Shown here one piece after another: positions 16,442-24,973 of a stretch of DNA of 48,517 nt (position 1 is the stretch's first letter; each line of letters starts with the position of its first letter). The stretch is taken from assembly GCA_904502005.1 (NCBI GenBank), contig CAJGDC010000007.1, positions 1 through 48,517 on the forward strand, written 5' to 3'. Source of the stretch: an uncultured Alistipes sp. Its GTDB lineage: Bacteria; Bacteroidota; Bacteroidia; Bacteroidales; Rikenellaceae. The notes beneath the pieces were generated by a model. The model made no database searches. It was not told where the DNA came from and worked only from the letters and a program-made list of their open reading frames with translations. A program made the position numbers and the translations under genes.

Positions 16442-17648
16442 CATTTTTGCTAGAATAGTACGATTTATCGAGCCCCAGTGCAAAATCTCCTCTTCCGACT
16501 GTCGCAATCACAGTTACAATGGCTGCTATAACAGCATTTAGGCTAAAGCCAAAAGTGTGCGAGTGGTTGTCCGCTATTTTGCGCACAAAGTCAATGATAA
16601 ATGGGCAGAGGATAATAGCGATATAGTTTGCAGCCATGACAATTGAAAGTGCTTGAGTAGCAAGGTGTGGTGGCGCAATAATGGCAGCTTTATCGTAAAT
16701 AATTGGTTGCATCACTCCGTATCCCAAGCCCGTAAGGATAATGCCTATAATGAGCAAAGTTGGAGTTTTTGTAGTTGCAAGCATCGCCAATCCAATAGCG
16801 AGCAGTAGCGAACATAGTGCATTTGTATATGAGCGTGTGAAGGCAATTACTCTATTCAAAAATAGTCCAGGTAGCATTATGGCAAGGAAAAATAGCGAGA
16901 TGCTCACACCTGCAAGTTCTTGTTTGATATGGTACTTTTCAAATAAAAAGGCGGTATCAAAAGTTATGACAAGTGTTGCATAGGTGATAATGAAGTAGAA
17001 AATTGTCAGTACTACCAGGTGTCTGCGGTTAATGCCACTCTGTTTGTACTGGTCACTCTGCTGAGGCTCTGGTGCGGGTCTCTCTTTGCGAAGAGCGAGG
17101 CATAGAAGAAGTGAGATTCCGGGGAGTAGATATACTAAGAAAGATAGATGCCAATTTATGTCGGCAACATAACCTGTAAGTGCAGTTGCGCCTACAAGGG
17201 TTAGGTTATTAATGGCTGAACTGTAACCAAGTTGTCGTACACGAGTGTCACCAGTAAAATACTCAACAACAAGACCTGTTGAGAGAGGTATAACCATACC
17301 TGCGCCAATTCCCAGTATAGAGCTGATGATAATCAGCGCACTCATACTCTTTGCAATCAGGCAGGCTATGCCGCAGATGGTAAATATTGCCAGACCTGCA
17401 TATAACATAGGCAACTTGTCCTTGCCTCTGGATAGTCTACCCGCGAGAAGAACAAATGGTATAATTAATAGACTTGGTAGCGATGTAAGCATCTGAATCT
17501 CAAGGTCAGATGCCTTAGGAAAGATGTTGTTCATATCTCCTAATATAGGCGATACGGCAAGCCCAGGTAATGATGTTACAGCAGATACGGACCAAATTGC
17601 AATAAGTGTGATAAGAGATATATCTCCCTTTCCAGTATTAACTCTCAT
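16428..17648 (-). CDS. MFS transporter
   Basis: 406 residues with twelve predicted membrane segments and a central basic loop (LALRKERPAPEP, then KQSGINRRH). The loop between segments 2 and 3 reads GRLSRGKDK, the MFS motif A region, and segment 5 contains GSALTGYV-like motif C features (GATALTGYVAD). The inner-membrane carrier probably exports or imports small molecules by proton antiport or symport; the substrate cannot be read from the sequence. The terminator hairpin uses its final codons. It lies 73 bases after the DUF5689 lipoprotein gene with no clear promoter between, so they may be co-transcribed. Confidence 0.85.
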   Translation of the reverse strand: MRVNTGKGDISLITLIAIWSVSAVTSLPGLAVSPILGDMNNIFPKASDLEIQMLTSLPSLLIIPFVLLAGRLSRGKDKLPMLYAGLAIFTICGIACLIAKSMSALIIISSILGIGAGMVIPLSTGLVVEYFTGDTRVRQLGYSSAINNLTLVGATALTGYVADINWHLSFLVYLLPGISLLLCLALRKERPAPEPQQSDQYKQSGINRRHLVVLTIFYFIITYATLVITFDTAFLFEKYHIKQELAGVSISLFFLAIMLPGLFLNRVIAFTRSYTNALCSLLLAIGLAMLATTKTPTLLIIGIILTGLGYGVMQPIIYDKAAIIAPPHLATQALSIVMAANYIAIILCPFIIDFVRKIADNHSHTFGFSLNAVIAAIVTVIATVGRGDFALGLDKSYYSSKNGAES

Positions 17649-17721
17649 GGCGAAAATTTTATATTCACCATTGCAAGGGATGTGCCAATTAAATCAATTT
17701 TTGGGTATTAGTGTATATCAA

Positions 17722-18480
17722 TTAGTGCCAAATGTCTCTACTGCTACGAGGAAGTAGAATAATCAGGTCATTTGTGTCAAAGGGGACATTTTGGTAGACA
17801 ACAATGCCGGTAATATCTGTAGTTGTTTGTGGTGGAAGATTGCTAAAGCCAGCGGCATAGTTGTCAATATATATGTACGCGAAGTTGTCATCGCTGTCCG
17901 TAAAACGGAGATATTTACCTTTGAAATTCTCTTCGTAGCAGGTGTATTGATATTCTAAATCGTTGATTGTCACTAATTTGCCACATAGCTCTTCGTTTAG
18001 TTCACCCGCTTTGCAAACCATAGGTTCTATTGTCTGGATATTGTTGCTACAAGAGATATGTTTGTCTAGAAGGACAACACTCTTTAGTGGATATGGCTCG
18101 CTGCCATTGTATGTGAGTCCAATGGTGAGTTGATTGTCGATAATTGCTGCGGTAAGCTCTGGCATGTAGATAGTTATGCGAGCTCCGATAGGGTAGATGG
18201 AGTGTGAGTCGTATATGCCGACCAAAATCTTGGCCGTCGCAGTATCATCATCTATGTATATTGCACCACTGATATATCCCTCTTTGTCACTTGATACAAC
18301 GGTGCCACTAACGGTAACTGGAGCAGTTACGGTGAACGATATTGGAGAGTTTATGCACATCTTTTTTAGCTGCGCAATAGTGGCGTTTGTTGTTGTAACC
18401 TCTGGCACTGGCTCGGGAGTTGCAGCCTTGTTATAACAACTGATAAAAAGTAGAGATAGTATGTATACAACTAACTTCAT
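17722..18480 (-). CDS. DUF5689-type lipoprotein
   Basis: 252 residues with a short lipoprotein signal ending LLFISC (Cys15). The mature part matches the DUF5689 pattern of Bacteroidota: an opening TIAQLKKMC segment, VSGTVVSSDKEGYISGAIYIDDDTA (an OB-like strand set), GARITIYMPEL, and the closing LPPQTTTDITGIVVYQN. Function unknown; often found as a periplasmic or surface lipoprotein. It starts just downstream of the TSCPD-gene terminator. Confidence 0.75.
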   Translation of the reverse strand: MKLVVYILSLLFISCYNKAATPEPVPEVTTTNATIAQLKKMCINSPISFTVTAPVTVSGTVVSSDKEGYISGAIYIDDDTATAKILVGIYDSHSIYPIGARITIYMPELTAAIIDNQLTIGLTYNGSEPYPLKSVVLLDKHISCSNNIQTIEPMVCKAGELNEELCGKLVTINDLEYQYTCYEENFKGKYLRFTDSDDNFAYIYIDNYAAGFSNLPPQTTTDITGIVVYQNVPFDTNDLIILLPRSSRDIWH

Positions 18481-18486
18481 CTATTA

Positions 18487-18516
18487 TAAAAATGGGCTGC
18501 TGAACCTCAGCAGCCC
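18487..18516 (-). terminator. Intrinsic terminator of the nusB-yajC-TSCPD unit
   Basis: Stem GGGCTGCTG/CAGCAGCCC with a 5-base loop, followed on the minus strand by ATTTTT. Confidence 0.85.
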
Positions 18517-18531
18517 CAAAAGGTGAGTCTA

Positions 18532-18789
18532 TTACTCATTGGCAATTTTTCGTAACGCCTTGGCAAGTTGATCGGGACATGATGTTCCGCGACCGCGGCA
18601 GTCAATACCCTCTAAACGTGATATTGCATCCTCAATCTTCATACCTGCGACCAGAGAGGCGATACCCTGAGTGTTGCCACTGCAACCACCTACAAATTGA
18701 ACGCGAACAATTCTCTCGCCATCAATCTCGGTAAGTATAGCCTGTGAACAGGTGCCGTGCGTGTAGTATATATTGCTCTTTGTTGCCAT
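18532..18789 (-). CDS. TSCPD domain protein (TIGR03905-like)
   Basis: 85 residues, a complete stand-alone TSCPD domain with GGCSGNTQGIASLVAG and the name-giving TSCPDQLAKAL near the C-terminus. The same domain closes vitamin B12-dependent ribonucleotide reductases; stand-alone versions are of unknown function and carry conserved cysteines (HGTCSQA, GGCSGN, DCRGRGTSCP) that could bind metal. Its ATG overlaps the yajC stop by one base (TAATG), which indicates coupled translation. Confidence 0.88.
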   Translation of the reverse strand: MATKSNIYYTHGTCSQAILTEIDGERIVRVQFVGGCSGNTQGIASLVAGMKIEDAISRLEGIDCRGRGTSCPDQLAKALRKIANE

Positions 18790-19109
18790 TATTTCTTCTC
18801 CTCAGGCTGCTGAGTTGATGGATCAGCAACAACCATATTCTTCTCAATGCGAAGAGTAACGTTGCTATCTACCTCAATAAGAAGAGTTGTCTCCTTAACC
18901 TCCTTAACTACGGCGTGAATACCACCAGCGGTGATAACCTTATCGCCCTTCTTAAGGTTAGCTAAAAACTCCTGCATCTGCTTTCTACGCTTAGACTCTG
19001 GACGCCACATGAAGAGCCACATGATTAGAATCATGCCACCAATCATTAGCCAGAATGTCCAGCCTGCACCCTGTGGCTGCTGTGCTGCTGCTTGTAACAT
19101 TGTAAACAT
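18789..19109 (-). CDS. yajC: Preprotein translocase subunit YajC
   Basis: 106 residues. Single membrane segment GWTFWLMIGGMILIMWLFMW followed by RPESKRRKQMQEF and the conserved LKKGDKVITAGGIHAVVKEV, the YajC hallmark. Accessory component of the SecDF complex at the inner membrane. The start could be Met1 or Met4. Downstream of nusB by 73 bases and overlapping the TSCPD gene by one base. Confidence 0.95.
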   Translation of the reverse strand: MFTMLQAAAQQPQGAGWTFWLMIGGMILIMWLFMWRPESKRRKQMQEFLANLKKGDKVITAGGIHAVVKEVKETTLLIEVDSNVTLRIEKNMVVADPSTQQPEEKK

Positions 19110-19182
19110 AATTATCTCAATTTTTAGTTAAAATTTTCGTAAAGGTAGGTAAAAGTTTGCATATTAACAACTTTTATCCCAA

Positions 19183-20121
19183 TTATAACAGACCTTTGCC
19201 CGTTTTGAATATCCAGCCCTCCTCTACGCCACGAGTGACAATCTTGTCAAGCACGCCGTTGATAAAGGTGCTACTTGCCGGAGTTGAGTAGTACTTGGCA
19301 ATGTCGATATACTCGTTCATAGTAACCTTGACAGGTATTGAAGCAAAGTTCTTGGCCTCAGCGACCGCAACAGCAAGGATTACATTATCCATAAGAGCAA
19401 GACGCTCAATATCCCAGTTGTTTGTGTGGCTATCAATCAGCTCGCGATAGTCGTTAAAGTGAATGATTGACTCGCGAAGCAGACGCTTAACAAAGTCCAA
19501 ATCCTCATCACTCTTAAATTTAGGCAGTAGCTTAATCTGCTCATGACTTTCGCGCATTGAGGTCATAGTGCGAGCTGCCATAGTAAGGATATATCCCAAA
19601 TCATCAACCCAATAGATAGACTGACCCTCAAGCACATCTTCCAACTGCTCGTTCATCTCTAAAATGTTGAGGAAAATATTGGCTGCAAACTCCGCATCCT
19701 CCTTAAAAGAGCGAGAGCTGTTGCTCATATAACTCTTAAAGAATGATTGCTCAGTAAGGGAGTTATAGATATTCTTAATAAGATCTGCATTATCACGCCA
19801 AGAGAGACTCTTCTTTGAACAATAGTCGGCAATCGCATCGCAAGTAGCAATGCGCTCAATAGCACGATTCTCTACAAATTTACGATTTGGATTAAGATCC
19901 TCATAGGTTGGGAGCATCTTGTTACGAGCAATCTCCTGACGAGCCTCTGCATAGTTCACCAACTCTGGTAGCAGACTTAGGATGTGGAAATAGAGGTCAT
20001 AAGCCTTGTCAATAGATATGATAAGGTTTTTCTCTGTCTGAGGAATATTGTCAGACTCAGTCTGCAGATGTGCATATATGGCCTTAACAACTTTTACTCG
20101 CAATAATCTTCTACTTAACAT
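19183..20121 (-). CDS. nusB: Transcription antitermination factor NusB, long Bacteroidota form
   Basis: 312 residues, about twice the E. coli length, as is usual in Bacteroidota. The N-terminal MLSRRLLRVKVVKAIYAHLQ is typical, and the C-terminal RNA-binding helical domain is recognisable (NWDIERLALMDNVILAVAVAE, IPVKVTMNEYIDIAKYYSTP, FINGVLDKI). The middle region is an extra helical insertion. Binds boxA RNA with NusE in rRNA antitermination. It has a consensus promoter at 20186-20215 and a short hairpin in the leader. Confidence 0.93.
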   Translation of the reverse strand: MLSRRLLRVKVVKAIYAHLQTESDNIPQTEKNLIISIDKAYDLYFHILSLLPELVNYAEARQEIARNKMLPTYEDLNPNRKFVENRAIERIATCDAIADYCSKKSLSWRDNADLIKNIYNSLTEQSFFKSYMSNSSRSFKEDAEFAANIFLNILEMNEQLEDVLEGQSIYWVDDLGYILTMAARTMTSMRESHEQIKLLPKFKSDEDLDFVKRLLRESIIHFNDYRELIDSHTNNWDIERLALMDNVILAVAVAEAKNFASIPVKVTMNEYIDIAKYYSTPASSTFINGVLDKIVTRGVEEGWIFKTGKGLL

Positions 20122-20151
20122 AAGAACGGTCTTTTTCTTGTCTATTTGTGC

Positions 20152-20166
20152 ACCGACATTGTCGGT
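20152..20166 (-). promoter_or_regulatory. Small hairpin in the nusB leader
   Basis: Perfect 6-bp stem ACCGAC/GTCGGT with loop ATT, between the promoter and the nusB start. Too small for a terminator and without a U tract; a role is not established. Confidence 0.35.
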
Positions 20167-20185
20167 TGCTTATATATTTACGGCG

Positions 20186-20215
20186 CAAAGATAACAAAAT
20201 CTTGCGTATTGACAA
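20186..20215 (-). promoter_or_regulatory. Promoter of nusB
   Basis: Minus-strand TTG (20213-20215), 19 bases, then TATCTTTG (20186-20193). Confidence 0.65.
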
Positions 20216-20313
20216 TACTTTTCTATTTGAAAGCGCTCCAATCGGCAATATTTTTCTGCTCTATAATCACTTTTTCTATTGTCGGCAAGTTGTAGTGTGA
20301 GATATTTTTGTGA

Positions 20314-20337
20314 TTTGTGCAAAAAATTATACCTTTG
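20314..20337 (+). promoter_or_regulatory. Promoter of the rlmI-like gene
   Basis: TTTG (20314-20317) and TACCTTTG (20330-20337), 11 bases before the ATG at 20349. The spacing to the -33-like TTTG is short, so only the -7 box is firm. Confidence 0.55.
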
Positions 20338-20348
20338 TATTAAATAAG

Positions 20349-21548
20349 ATGATTATGGCTATTCCAAAGATAATTTTACGCCGAGGCAAAGAGGAGTCTT
20401 TGCAGCGTTGTCATCCGTGGATATTCTCGGGTGCAATTTATAGTATTGAGGATGCGGAGAGCATTGCTGAGGGAGATATCGTAGACCTCTACTCATCTAA
20501 AGGCGATTTTCTTGCACGCGGACACTATCAGATTGGTTCAATTGCCGTGCGAGTGCTCTCATTTGAGCAGCAGGATATTAATGCCGATTGGTGGCAGGAA
20601 CGTATTGCCAGCGCATATGATGTCCGCCGTACACTTGGTCTTACAGAGTGTGAGCATACTACTTGTTACCGCCTTATTCATGGCGAGGGTGATAACCTGC
20701 CGGGTCTTGTGGTGGATGTATACGGTAGCGTAGCGGTTGTGCAGTGCCACTCGGTGGGCATGTATCGTTCGCGTCAGAATATTGCTGAGGCTATTGTTGC
20801 AGTTTTTGGCGATAAGATAACTGCAGTCTATGACAAGAGCTCGCAGACTGTTCCATTCAAGGCAAATCTAAATCCTGTAGATGGTTATCTCTATGGCTCA
20901 GCAGATAAGGATAATGTAGTTCTAGAGAATGGTCATAAGTTCCTTGTTAACTGGGAGGAGGGCCAGAAGACTGGTTTCTTTATCGATCAGCGATTTAACC
21001 GCGAATTAGTAGGAAAATATGCAGCTGGTAGAACAGTACTTAATACATTCTGTTATACTGGAGGATTCTCGGTTTACGCCCTTGCTGGCGGTGCAAAAGA
21101 GGTCTGCTCGATAGATGCTTCGGAGAAGGCTATACGCTTAGTTGATGAAAATATAAAGCTCAATTTCGGCGAGGAAGCTCCACATAGTTCACTTGCATGC
21201 GATGCTGTTGAGTATCTTAAGGATATTGGCGATAAGTACGATATGATTATCCTTGACCCTCCAGCATTTGCAAAGCATCATAAGGTTCTTGGAAATGCCA
21301 TGCAGGGCTATAAGCGACTCAATGCCAGAGCTTTGTCGCAGATAAAGAGTGGCGGTATACTCTTTACCTTCTCTTGCTCGCAGGCTGTGAGTAAGGAGTT
21401 ATTCCGTACTACTGTCTTTACAGCTGCCGCCATCGCGGGTCGTAAGGTCCGAATTCTACATCAGCTGACACAGCCTACAGACCATCCGATAAATATCTAT
21501 CATCCAGAGGGTGAGTATCTTAAGGGACTGGTGCTATATGTTGAGTAG
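20349..21548 (+). CDS. Class I SAM-dependent rRNA methyltransferase, RlmI-like
   Basis: 399 residues from the start at 20349; the promoter excludes an earlier one, and Met3 at 20355 is also possible. N-terminal PUA domain (IILRRGKEESLQRCHPWIFSGAI), an EEHD-like middle, then a Rossmann methyltransferase. VLNTFCYTGGFSVYAL binds SAM, and ILDPPAFAK and FTFSCS contain the catalytic elements of m5C-type 23S rRNA methyltransferases such as RlmI, which methylates C1962. The substrate base is inferred from the family. The downstream HAD gene begins one base after, or overlaps, the stop. Confidence 0.9.
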   Translation: MIMAIPKIILRRGKEESLQRCHPWIFSGAIYSIEDAESIAEGDIVDLYSSKGDFLARGHYQIGSIAVRVLSFEQQDINADWWQERIASAYDVRRTLGLTECEHTTCYRLIHGEGDNLPGLVVDVYGSVAVVQCHSVGMYRSRQNIAEAIVAVFGDKITAVYDKSSQTVPFKANLNPVDGYLYGSADKDNVVLENGHKFLVNWEEGQKTGFFIDQRFNRELVGKYAAGRTVLNTFCYTGGFSVYALAGGAKEVCSIDASEKAIRLVDENIKLNFGEEAPHSSLACDAVEYLKDIGDKYDMIILDPPAFAKHHKVLGNAMQGYKRLNARALSQIKSGGILFTFSCSQAVSKELFRTTVFTAAAIAGRKVRILHQLTQPTDHPINIYHPEGEYLKGLVLYVE

Positions 21549-21549
21549 T

Positions 21550-22155
21550 ATGAAGAATATCGTTTTTGACCTTGCGGGTGTGGTCTTTGCACGCAACGAG
21601 GCGCGCTGTCCGCAGGAGCTGATGGACTACTTCTATTTTATCAACTCCGGAGAACAACTGCCCGACTTCTGGTGTGACTATGACCGTGGTACGCGAACTT
21701 TTGACAATGTTGCTCAGTGTTTGGCTAAATTTCGTGGCTCCGACGTTGAGACCGCACGCCACATGATGGCTACGGCGATAACTTATCAGGAACAGATTGC
21801 CCAGACCGCAGAGTTGATTTCAGAGTTGAAGCGTGGTGGTTATCGACTATTTGTACTCTCAAATATGTCTAAAGAGTATATTGAGTTTTTGCGAAAAATG
21901 CCCGTTTATCAATATTTTGATGGCGAGATTATCTCATGCGAGGTGGGGCTAATTAAACCAGAAAAAGAGATCTACACTCTGCTCCTTGAACGGTTTTGCC
22001 TTGACCCTGCTCAGACAATGTTTATTGATGACCGCAAGGAGAATGTCGTCGCTGCTGCAGAATTGGGCATTACCCCGTTCCATTTTGACCGCAAAAATCC
22101 CGAACAGAGTTGCAATCAGATTAGAGAGTTGTTAAATAATAGAGGAGAGCACTAA
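21550..22155 (+). CDS. HAD-superfamily phosphatase, YihX-like
   Basis: 201 residues from MKNIVFDLAGVVF; an alternative start at 21538 would overlap the upstream gene by 11 bases. HAD motif I is FDLAGVVF with nucleophile Asp7, where the usual second Asp is Ala, as in YihX and epoxide-hydrolase-N-like members. Motif II is VLSNMS, motif III Lys is in LIKPEKEIY, and motif IV is FIDDRKENV. It probably hydrolyses a small phosphorylated metabolite. Co-transcribed with the rlmI-like gene; a terminator overlaps its stop codon. Confidence 0.88.
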   Translation: MKNIVFDLAGVVFARNEARCPQELMDYFYFINSGEQLPDFWCDYDRGTRTFDNVAQCLAKFRGSDVETARHMMATAITYQEQIAQTAELISELKRGGYRLFVLSNMSKEYIEFLRKMPVYQYFDGEIISCEVGLIKPEKEIYTLLLERFCLDPAQTMFIDDRKENVVAAAELGITPFHFDRKNPEQSCNQIRELLNNRGEH

Positions 22156-22170
22156 GCTCTCCTCTTGATT
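22141..22170. terminator. Terminator between the convergent HAD and DUF2461 genes
   Basis: Perfect 10-bp stem AGAGGAGAGC/GCTCTCCTCT with a 5-base loop spanning the HAD stop codon, followed on the plus strand by TGATTTTA. The minus-strand tail is poor. Confidence 0.65.
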
Positions 22171-22836
22171 TTATATCATCTCCTCGTAGGCGTAGTTGAT
22201 TGCGCGATTGAGAATCTCAACGAGAGGATAGGTCGACTTTAGGTCGCAGAGTACCGACTCCAGTAGGGCATTGTCGTCTGCAAGCAGTGCAGGGTCTAAT
22301 GGTTTCTCAATGCCGAAATCCTTTAGACGAAGCAGCTCGTCGTACTTATGGCCTGTAGGGAAATCCTTTGGAGTGCGCTTAAGGCAGTTTTCGCGGTATA
22401 GCCTAAAGCCGTTGCTCGCCTCAATAGCTGCAAGCATATTGTCTCCATTGTCCAAAATCTCCTCGCGGATACTCTTTAGCACAACGGGCTCTGGACAGTG
22501 TGAGCCTGCGTGTAGAAAACATCCAGATGGCTCAAAATGAACGTAGTAACCTGCGTAGCCTGCCTTTTTGCCATGAGGTGCAACATATACGCCAGTCCAA
22601 GTTTTATATGGACTCTTGTCGAGGCTAAAACGTACATCGCGATAGATGCGGTATGTGCAGTCAGCAACGGTTAGCCCTGCAACCGAAGGGTCGAATGCGG
22701 CGATGCCATTGATTAGCTTCGCCGCAAACTCCTTCAACTTTCTATCGCAAGCCTTGTACTGCTCTTTGTGAGCAGCGAACCACTCTCGGTTGTTGTTTTG
22801 AGAAAGCTCAGCGAGAAAATTCAGATATTCTACCAT
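22171..22836 (-). CDS. DUF2461 family protein
   Basis: 221 residues matching the DUF2461/TIGR02453 family along its length: LNNREWF-like start (SQNNNREWFAAHKEQYKA), TYRIYRDVRFSLDKSPYKTW, a GYYVHFEPSGCFLHAG core and YDELLRLKDFGI. Cytosolic, function unknown. Its start overlaps the glyA stop by 7 bases, so it is translated from the glyA message. Confidence 0.92.
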   Translation of the reverse strand: MVEYLNFLAELSQNNNREWFAAHKEQYKACDRKLKEFAAKLINGIAAFDPSVAGLTVADCTYRIYRDVRFSLDKSPYKTWTGVYVAPHGKKAGYAGYYVHFEPSGCFLHAGSHCPEPVVLKSIREEILDNGDNMLAAIEASNGFRLYRENCLKRTPKDFPTGHKYDELLRLKDFGIEKPLDPALLADDNALLESVLCDLKSTYPLVEILNRAINYAYEEMI

Positions 22837-24107
22837 GCAAAGAGTGGATATTTCTCCATCATAGCGTTCACCTCTGCGCGAACAGCTGCGATGTTTGCCT
22901 CATTCTCTGGATCAGAAAGTACACGGTCAATAAGAGCTACGATAACCTCCATCTGATCCTCCTTAACGCCACGAGTTGTAATAGCAGGTGTACCGAAGCG
23001 CAAGCCAGAGGTCTGGAATGCAGAGCGTGAGTCGAATGGCACCATGTTCTTATTGGTTGTAATATCAGCTGCAACAAGAGCCTTCTCTGCAACCTTACCT
23101 GTAAGCTCAGGGAACTTAGTGCGAAGGTCTACAAGGATAAGGTGGTTGTCAGTACCACCAGAGATGATGTTGTAACCGCGTGCAGTAAATGCAGCTGCAA
23201 GGGCCTGAGCATTCTTTACAACCTGAGTCTGGTACTCAACAAATGATGGCTCCAAAGCCTCACCAAATGCCACAGCCTTAGCTGCGATAACATGCTCAAG
23301 TGGACCACCCTGGATACCTGGGAATACTGCAGAGTTGAGAATCTGTGACATCTTCTTTACTACGCCCTTTGGAGTTGTAAGACCCCATGGGTTGTCAAAG
23401 TCCTCACCCATAAGGATGATACCGCCACGAGGACCACGGAGAGTCTTGTGTGTTGTAGATGTAACAATGTGAGCATACTTAACAGGGTTCTCAAGCAGAC
23501 CAGCAGCAATAAGACCTGCAGTGTGAGCCATGTCAATCATAAGAAGGGCACCAACCTTGTCTGCAATCTGACGCATGCGAGCATAGTCCCACTCACGAGA
23601 GTAAGCTGATGCACCACCAACGATAAGCTTAGGCTTGCACTCAAGAGCCTTAGCCTCCATCTCGTCATAATCTACGCGACCATCACACTCCTTAACAGAG
23701 TAGCTCACTGCGTTGAAGTACATACCTGACATATTTACTGCAGAGCCGTGAGAAAGGTGACCACCGTGAGAGAGGTTTAGACCAAGGAAAGTATCTCCTG
23801 GCTTGAGAACTGCAAAAAATACAGCCATGTTAGCCTGAGCACCTGAGTGAGGCTGTACGTTGGCATACTGTGCGCCATAAAGTTTGCAGATACGCTCAAT
23901 TGCAAGGCTCTCAACCTTGTCAACTACCTCGCAACCACCATAGTAGCGCGCTGCAGGATAACCCTCGGCATACTTGTTTGTAAGCACAGAACCCATAGCA
24001 GCCATGACGCTGTCGCTAACAAAGTTCTCTGATGCAATGAGCTCAATACCGCGCATCTGACGACTACGCTCCTGAGCAATCAAATCAAAAATCTGTGAGT
24101 CTTTCAT
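22830..24107 (-). CDS. glyA: Serine hydroxymethyltransferase
   Basis: 425 residues. PLP enzyme converting serine and tetrahydrofolate to glycine and methylene-tetrahydrofolate. Start MKDSQIFDLIAQERSRQ and IELIASENFVS are typical. The PLP lysine is in VTSTTHKTLRGPRGG; MFGPSGA-like substrate loops read YANVQPHSGAQANMAV. The promoter lies 46 bases upstream (24154-24161), divergent from fabG. DUF2461 is the second gene of the unit. Confidence 0.98.
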   Translation of the reverse strand: MKDSQIFDLIAQERSRQMRGIELIASENFVSDSVMAAMGSVLTNKYAEGYPAARYYGGCEVVDKVESLAIERICKLYGAQYANVQPHSGAQANMAVFFAVLKPGDTFLGLNLSHGGHLSHGSAVNMSGMYFNAVSYSVKECDGRVDYDEMEAKALECKPKLIVGGASAYSREWDYARMRQIADKVGALLMIDMAHTAGLIAAGLLENPVKYAHIVTSTTHKTLRGPRGGIILMGEDFDNPWGLTTPKGVVKKMSQILNSAVFPGIQGGPLEHVIAAKAVAFGEALEPSFVEYQTQVVKNAQALAAAFTARGYNIISGGTDNHLILVDLRTKFPELTGKVAEKALVAADITTNKNMVPFDSRSAFQTSGLRFGTPAITTRGVKEDQMEVIVALIDRVLSDPENEANIAAVRAEVNAMMEKYPLFAW

Positions 24108-24153
24108 ACTGTTTTTTATTTTGTTGTTAATCCTAATTCAAACATTCAACCCC

Positions 24154-24161
24154 CAAAGGTA
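24154..24161 (-). promoter_or_regulatory. -7 box of glyA
   Basis: TACCTTTG on the minus strand in the glyA-fabG intergenic region. Confidence 0.6.
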
Positions 24162-24183
24162 GTCTATTTTCAAATAAAATTCG

Positions 24184-24191
24184 TATATTTG
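24184..24191 (+). promoter_or_regulatory. -7 box of fabG
   Basis: TATATTTG, 30 bases before the fabG start at 24222. Confidence 0.55.
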
Positions 24192-24221
24192 AGCAGATTT
24201 TATTAACAAATTTTTGTGATT

Positions 24222-24968
24222 ATGAAATTACTTGAAGGAAAAGTCGCCCTAATTACAGGTGCGGGAAGGGGTATTGGCAAGGCTGTTGCTATGAGATTTG
24301 CTGAGCAGGGTGCAGACATTGCCTTTACAGATTTGGAGCTGTCTGAGGGTGTTCTTGCTACTCAGGCAGAACTTGAACAGTTCGGTGTTCGCGTTAAGGC
24401 ATATGCCTCTAATGCTGCAGATTTTGAGCAGAGTCACGCTGTGGTTGAACAGATTATGGCTGATTTCGGTCGTATAGATATTCTTGTAAATAACGCTGGT
24501 ATTACCAAAGATGGTCTTATGCTTCGTATGACCGAGGCGCAGTGGGATGCAGTTATCAATGTCAATCTTAAGTCGGCATTTAACTTCGTTCATGCTGTTG
24601 TTCCGGTGATGTCACGCCAACGTGGTGGTTCAATTATCAATATGTCATCTGTTGTTGGTGTAAGTGGTAATGCAGGTCAGTGTAATTACTCAGCCTCTAA
24701 AGCTGGTATGATAGGCCTTGCAAAGTCTATTGCAAAGGAGATGGGTTCTCGCGGTATCAGAGCTAACTGCATCGCTCCAGGATTTATTATTACCGAGATG
24801 ACCGGTCAGCTCTCTGAAGAGATTCGTGAGCAGTGGGCAAAAGCTATTCCGCTTCGTCGTGGCGGTACTCCGGAGGATGTGGCTAATGTGGCTCTGTTCC
24901 TCGCATCGGATTTGTCTAGCTATGTATCTGGTCAGGTGATTCACTGTTGTGGTGGTATGAATATGTAG
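24222..24968 (+). CDS. fabG: 3-oxoacyl-[acyl-carrier-protein] reductase
   Basis: 248 residues. SDR that reduces 3-oxoacyl-ACP with NADPH in fatty-acid elongation. I use the ATG at 24222, two codons inside a GTG-started frame, because MKLLEGKVALITGAGRGIG is the usual FabG opening. TGAGRGIG is the cofactor loop; NNAGITKD, the Ser region NMSSVVG, the catalytic YSASK, and the C-terminal VSGQVIHCCGGM complete the family pattern. The next gene begins 5 bases later. Confidence 0.92.
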   Translation: MKLLEGKVALITGAGRGIGKAVAMRFAEQGADIAFTDLELSEGVLATQAELEQFGVRVKAYASNAADFEQSHAVVEQIMADFGRIDILVNNAGITKDGLMLRMTEAQWDAVINVNLKSAFNFVHAVVPVMSRQRGGSIINMSSVVGVSGNAGQCNYSASKAGMIGLAKSIAKEMGSRGIRANCIAPGFIITEMTGQLSEEIREQWAKAIPLRRGGTPEDVANVALFLASDLSSYVSGQVIHCCGGMNM

Positions 24969-24973
24969 TCGTT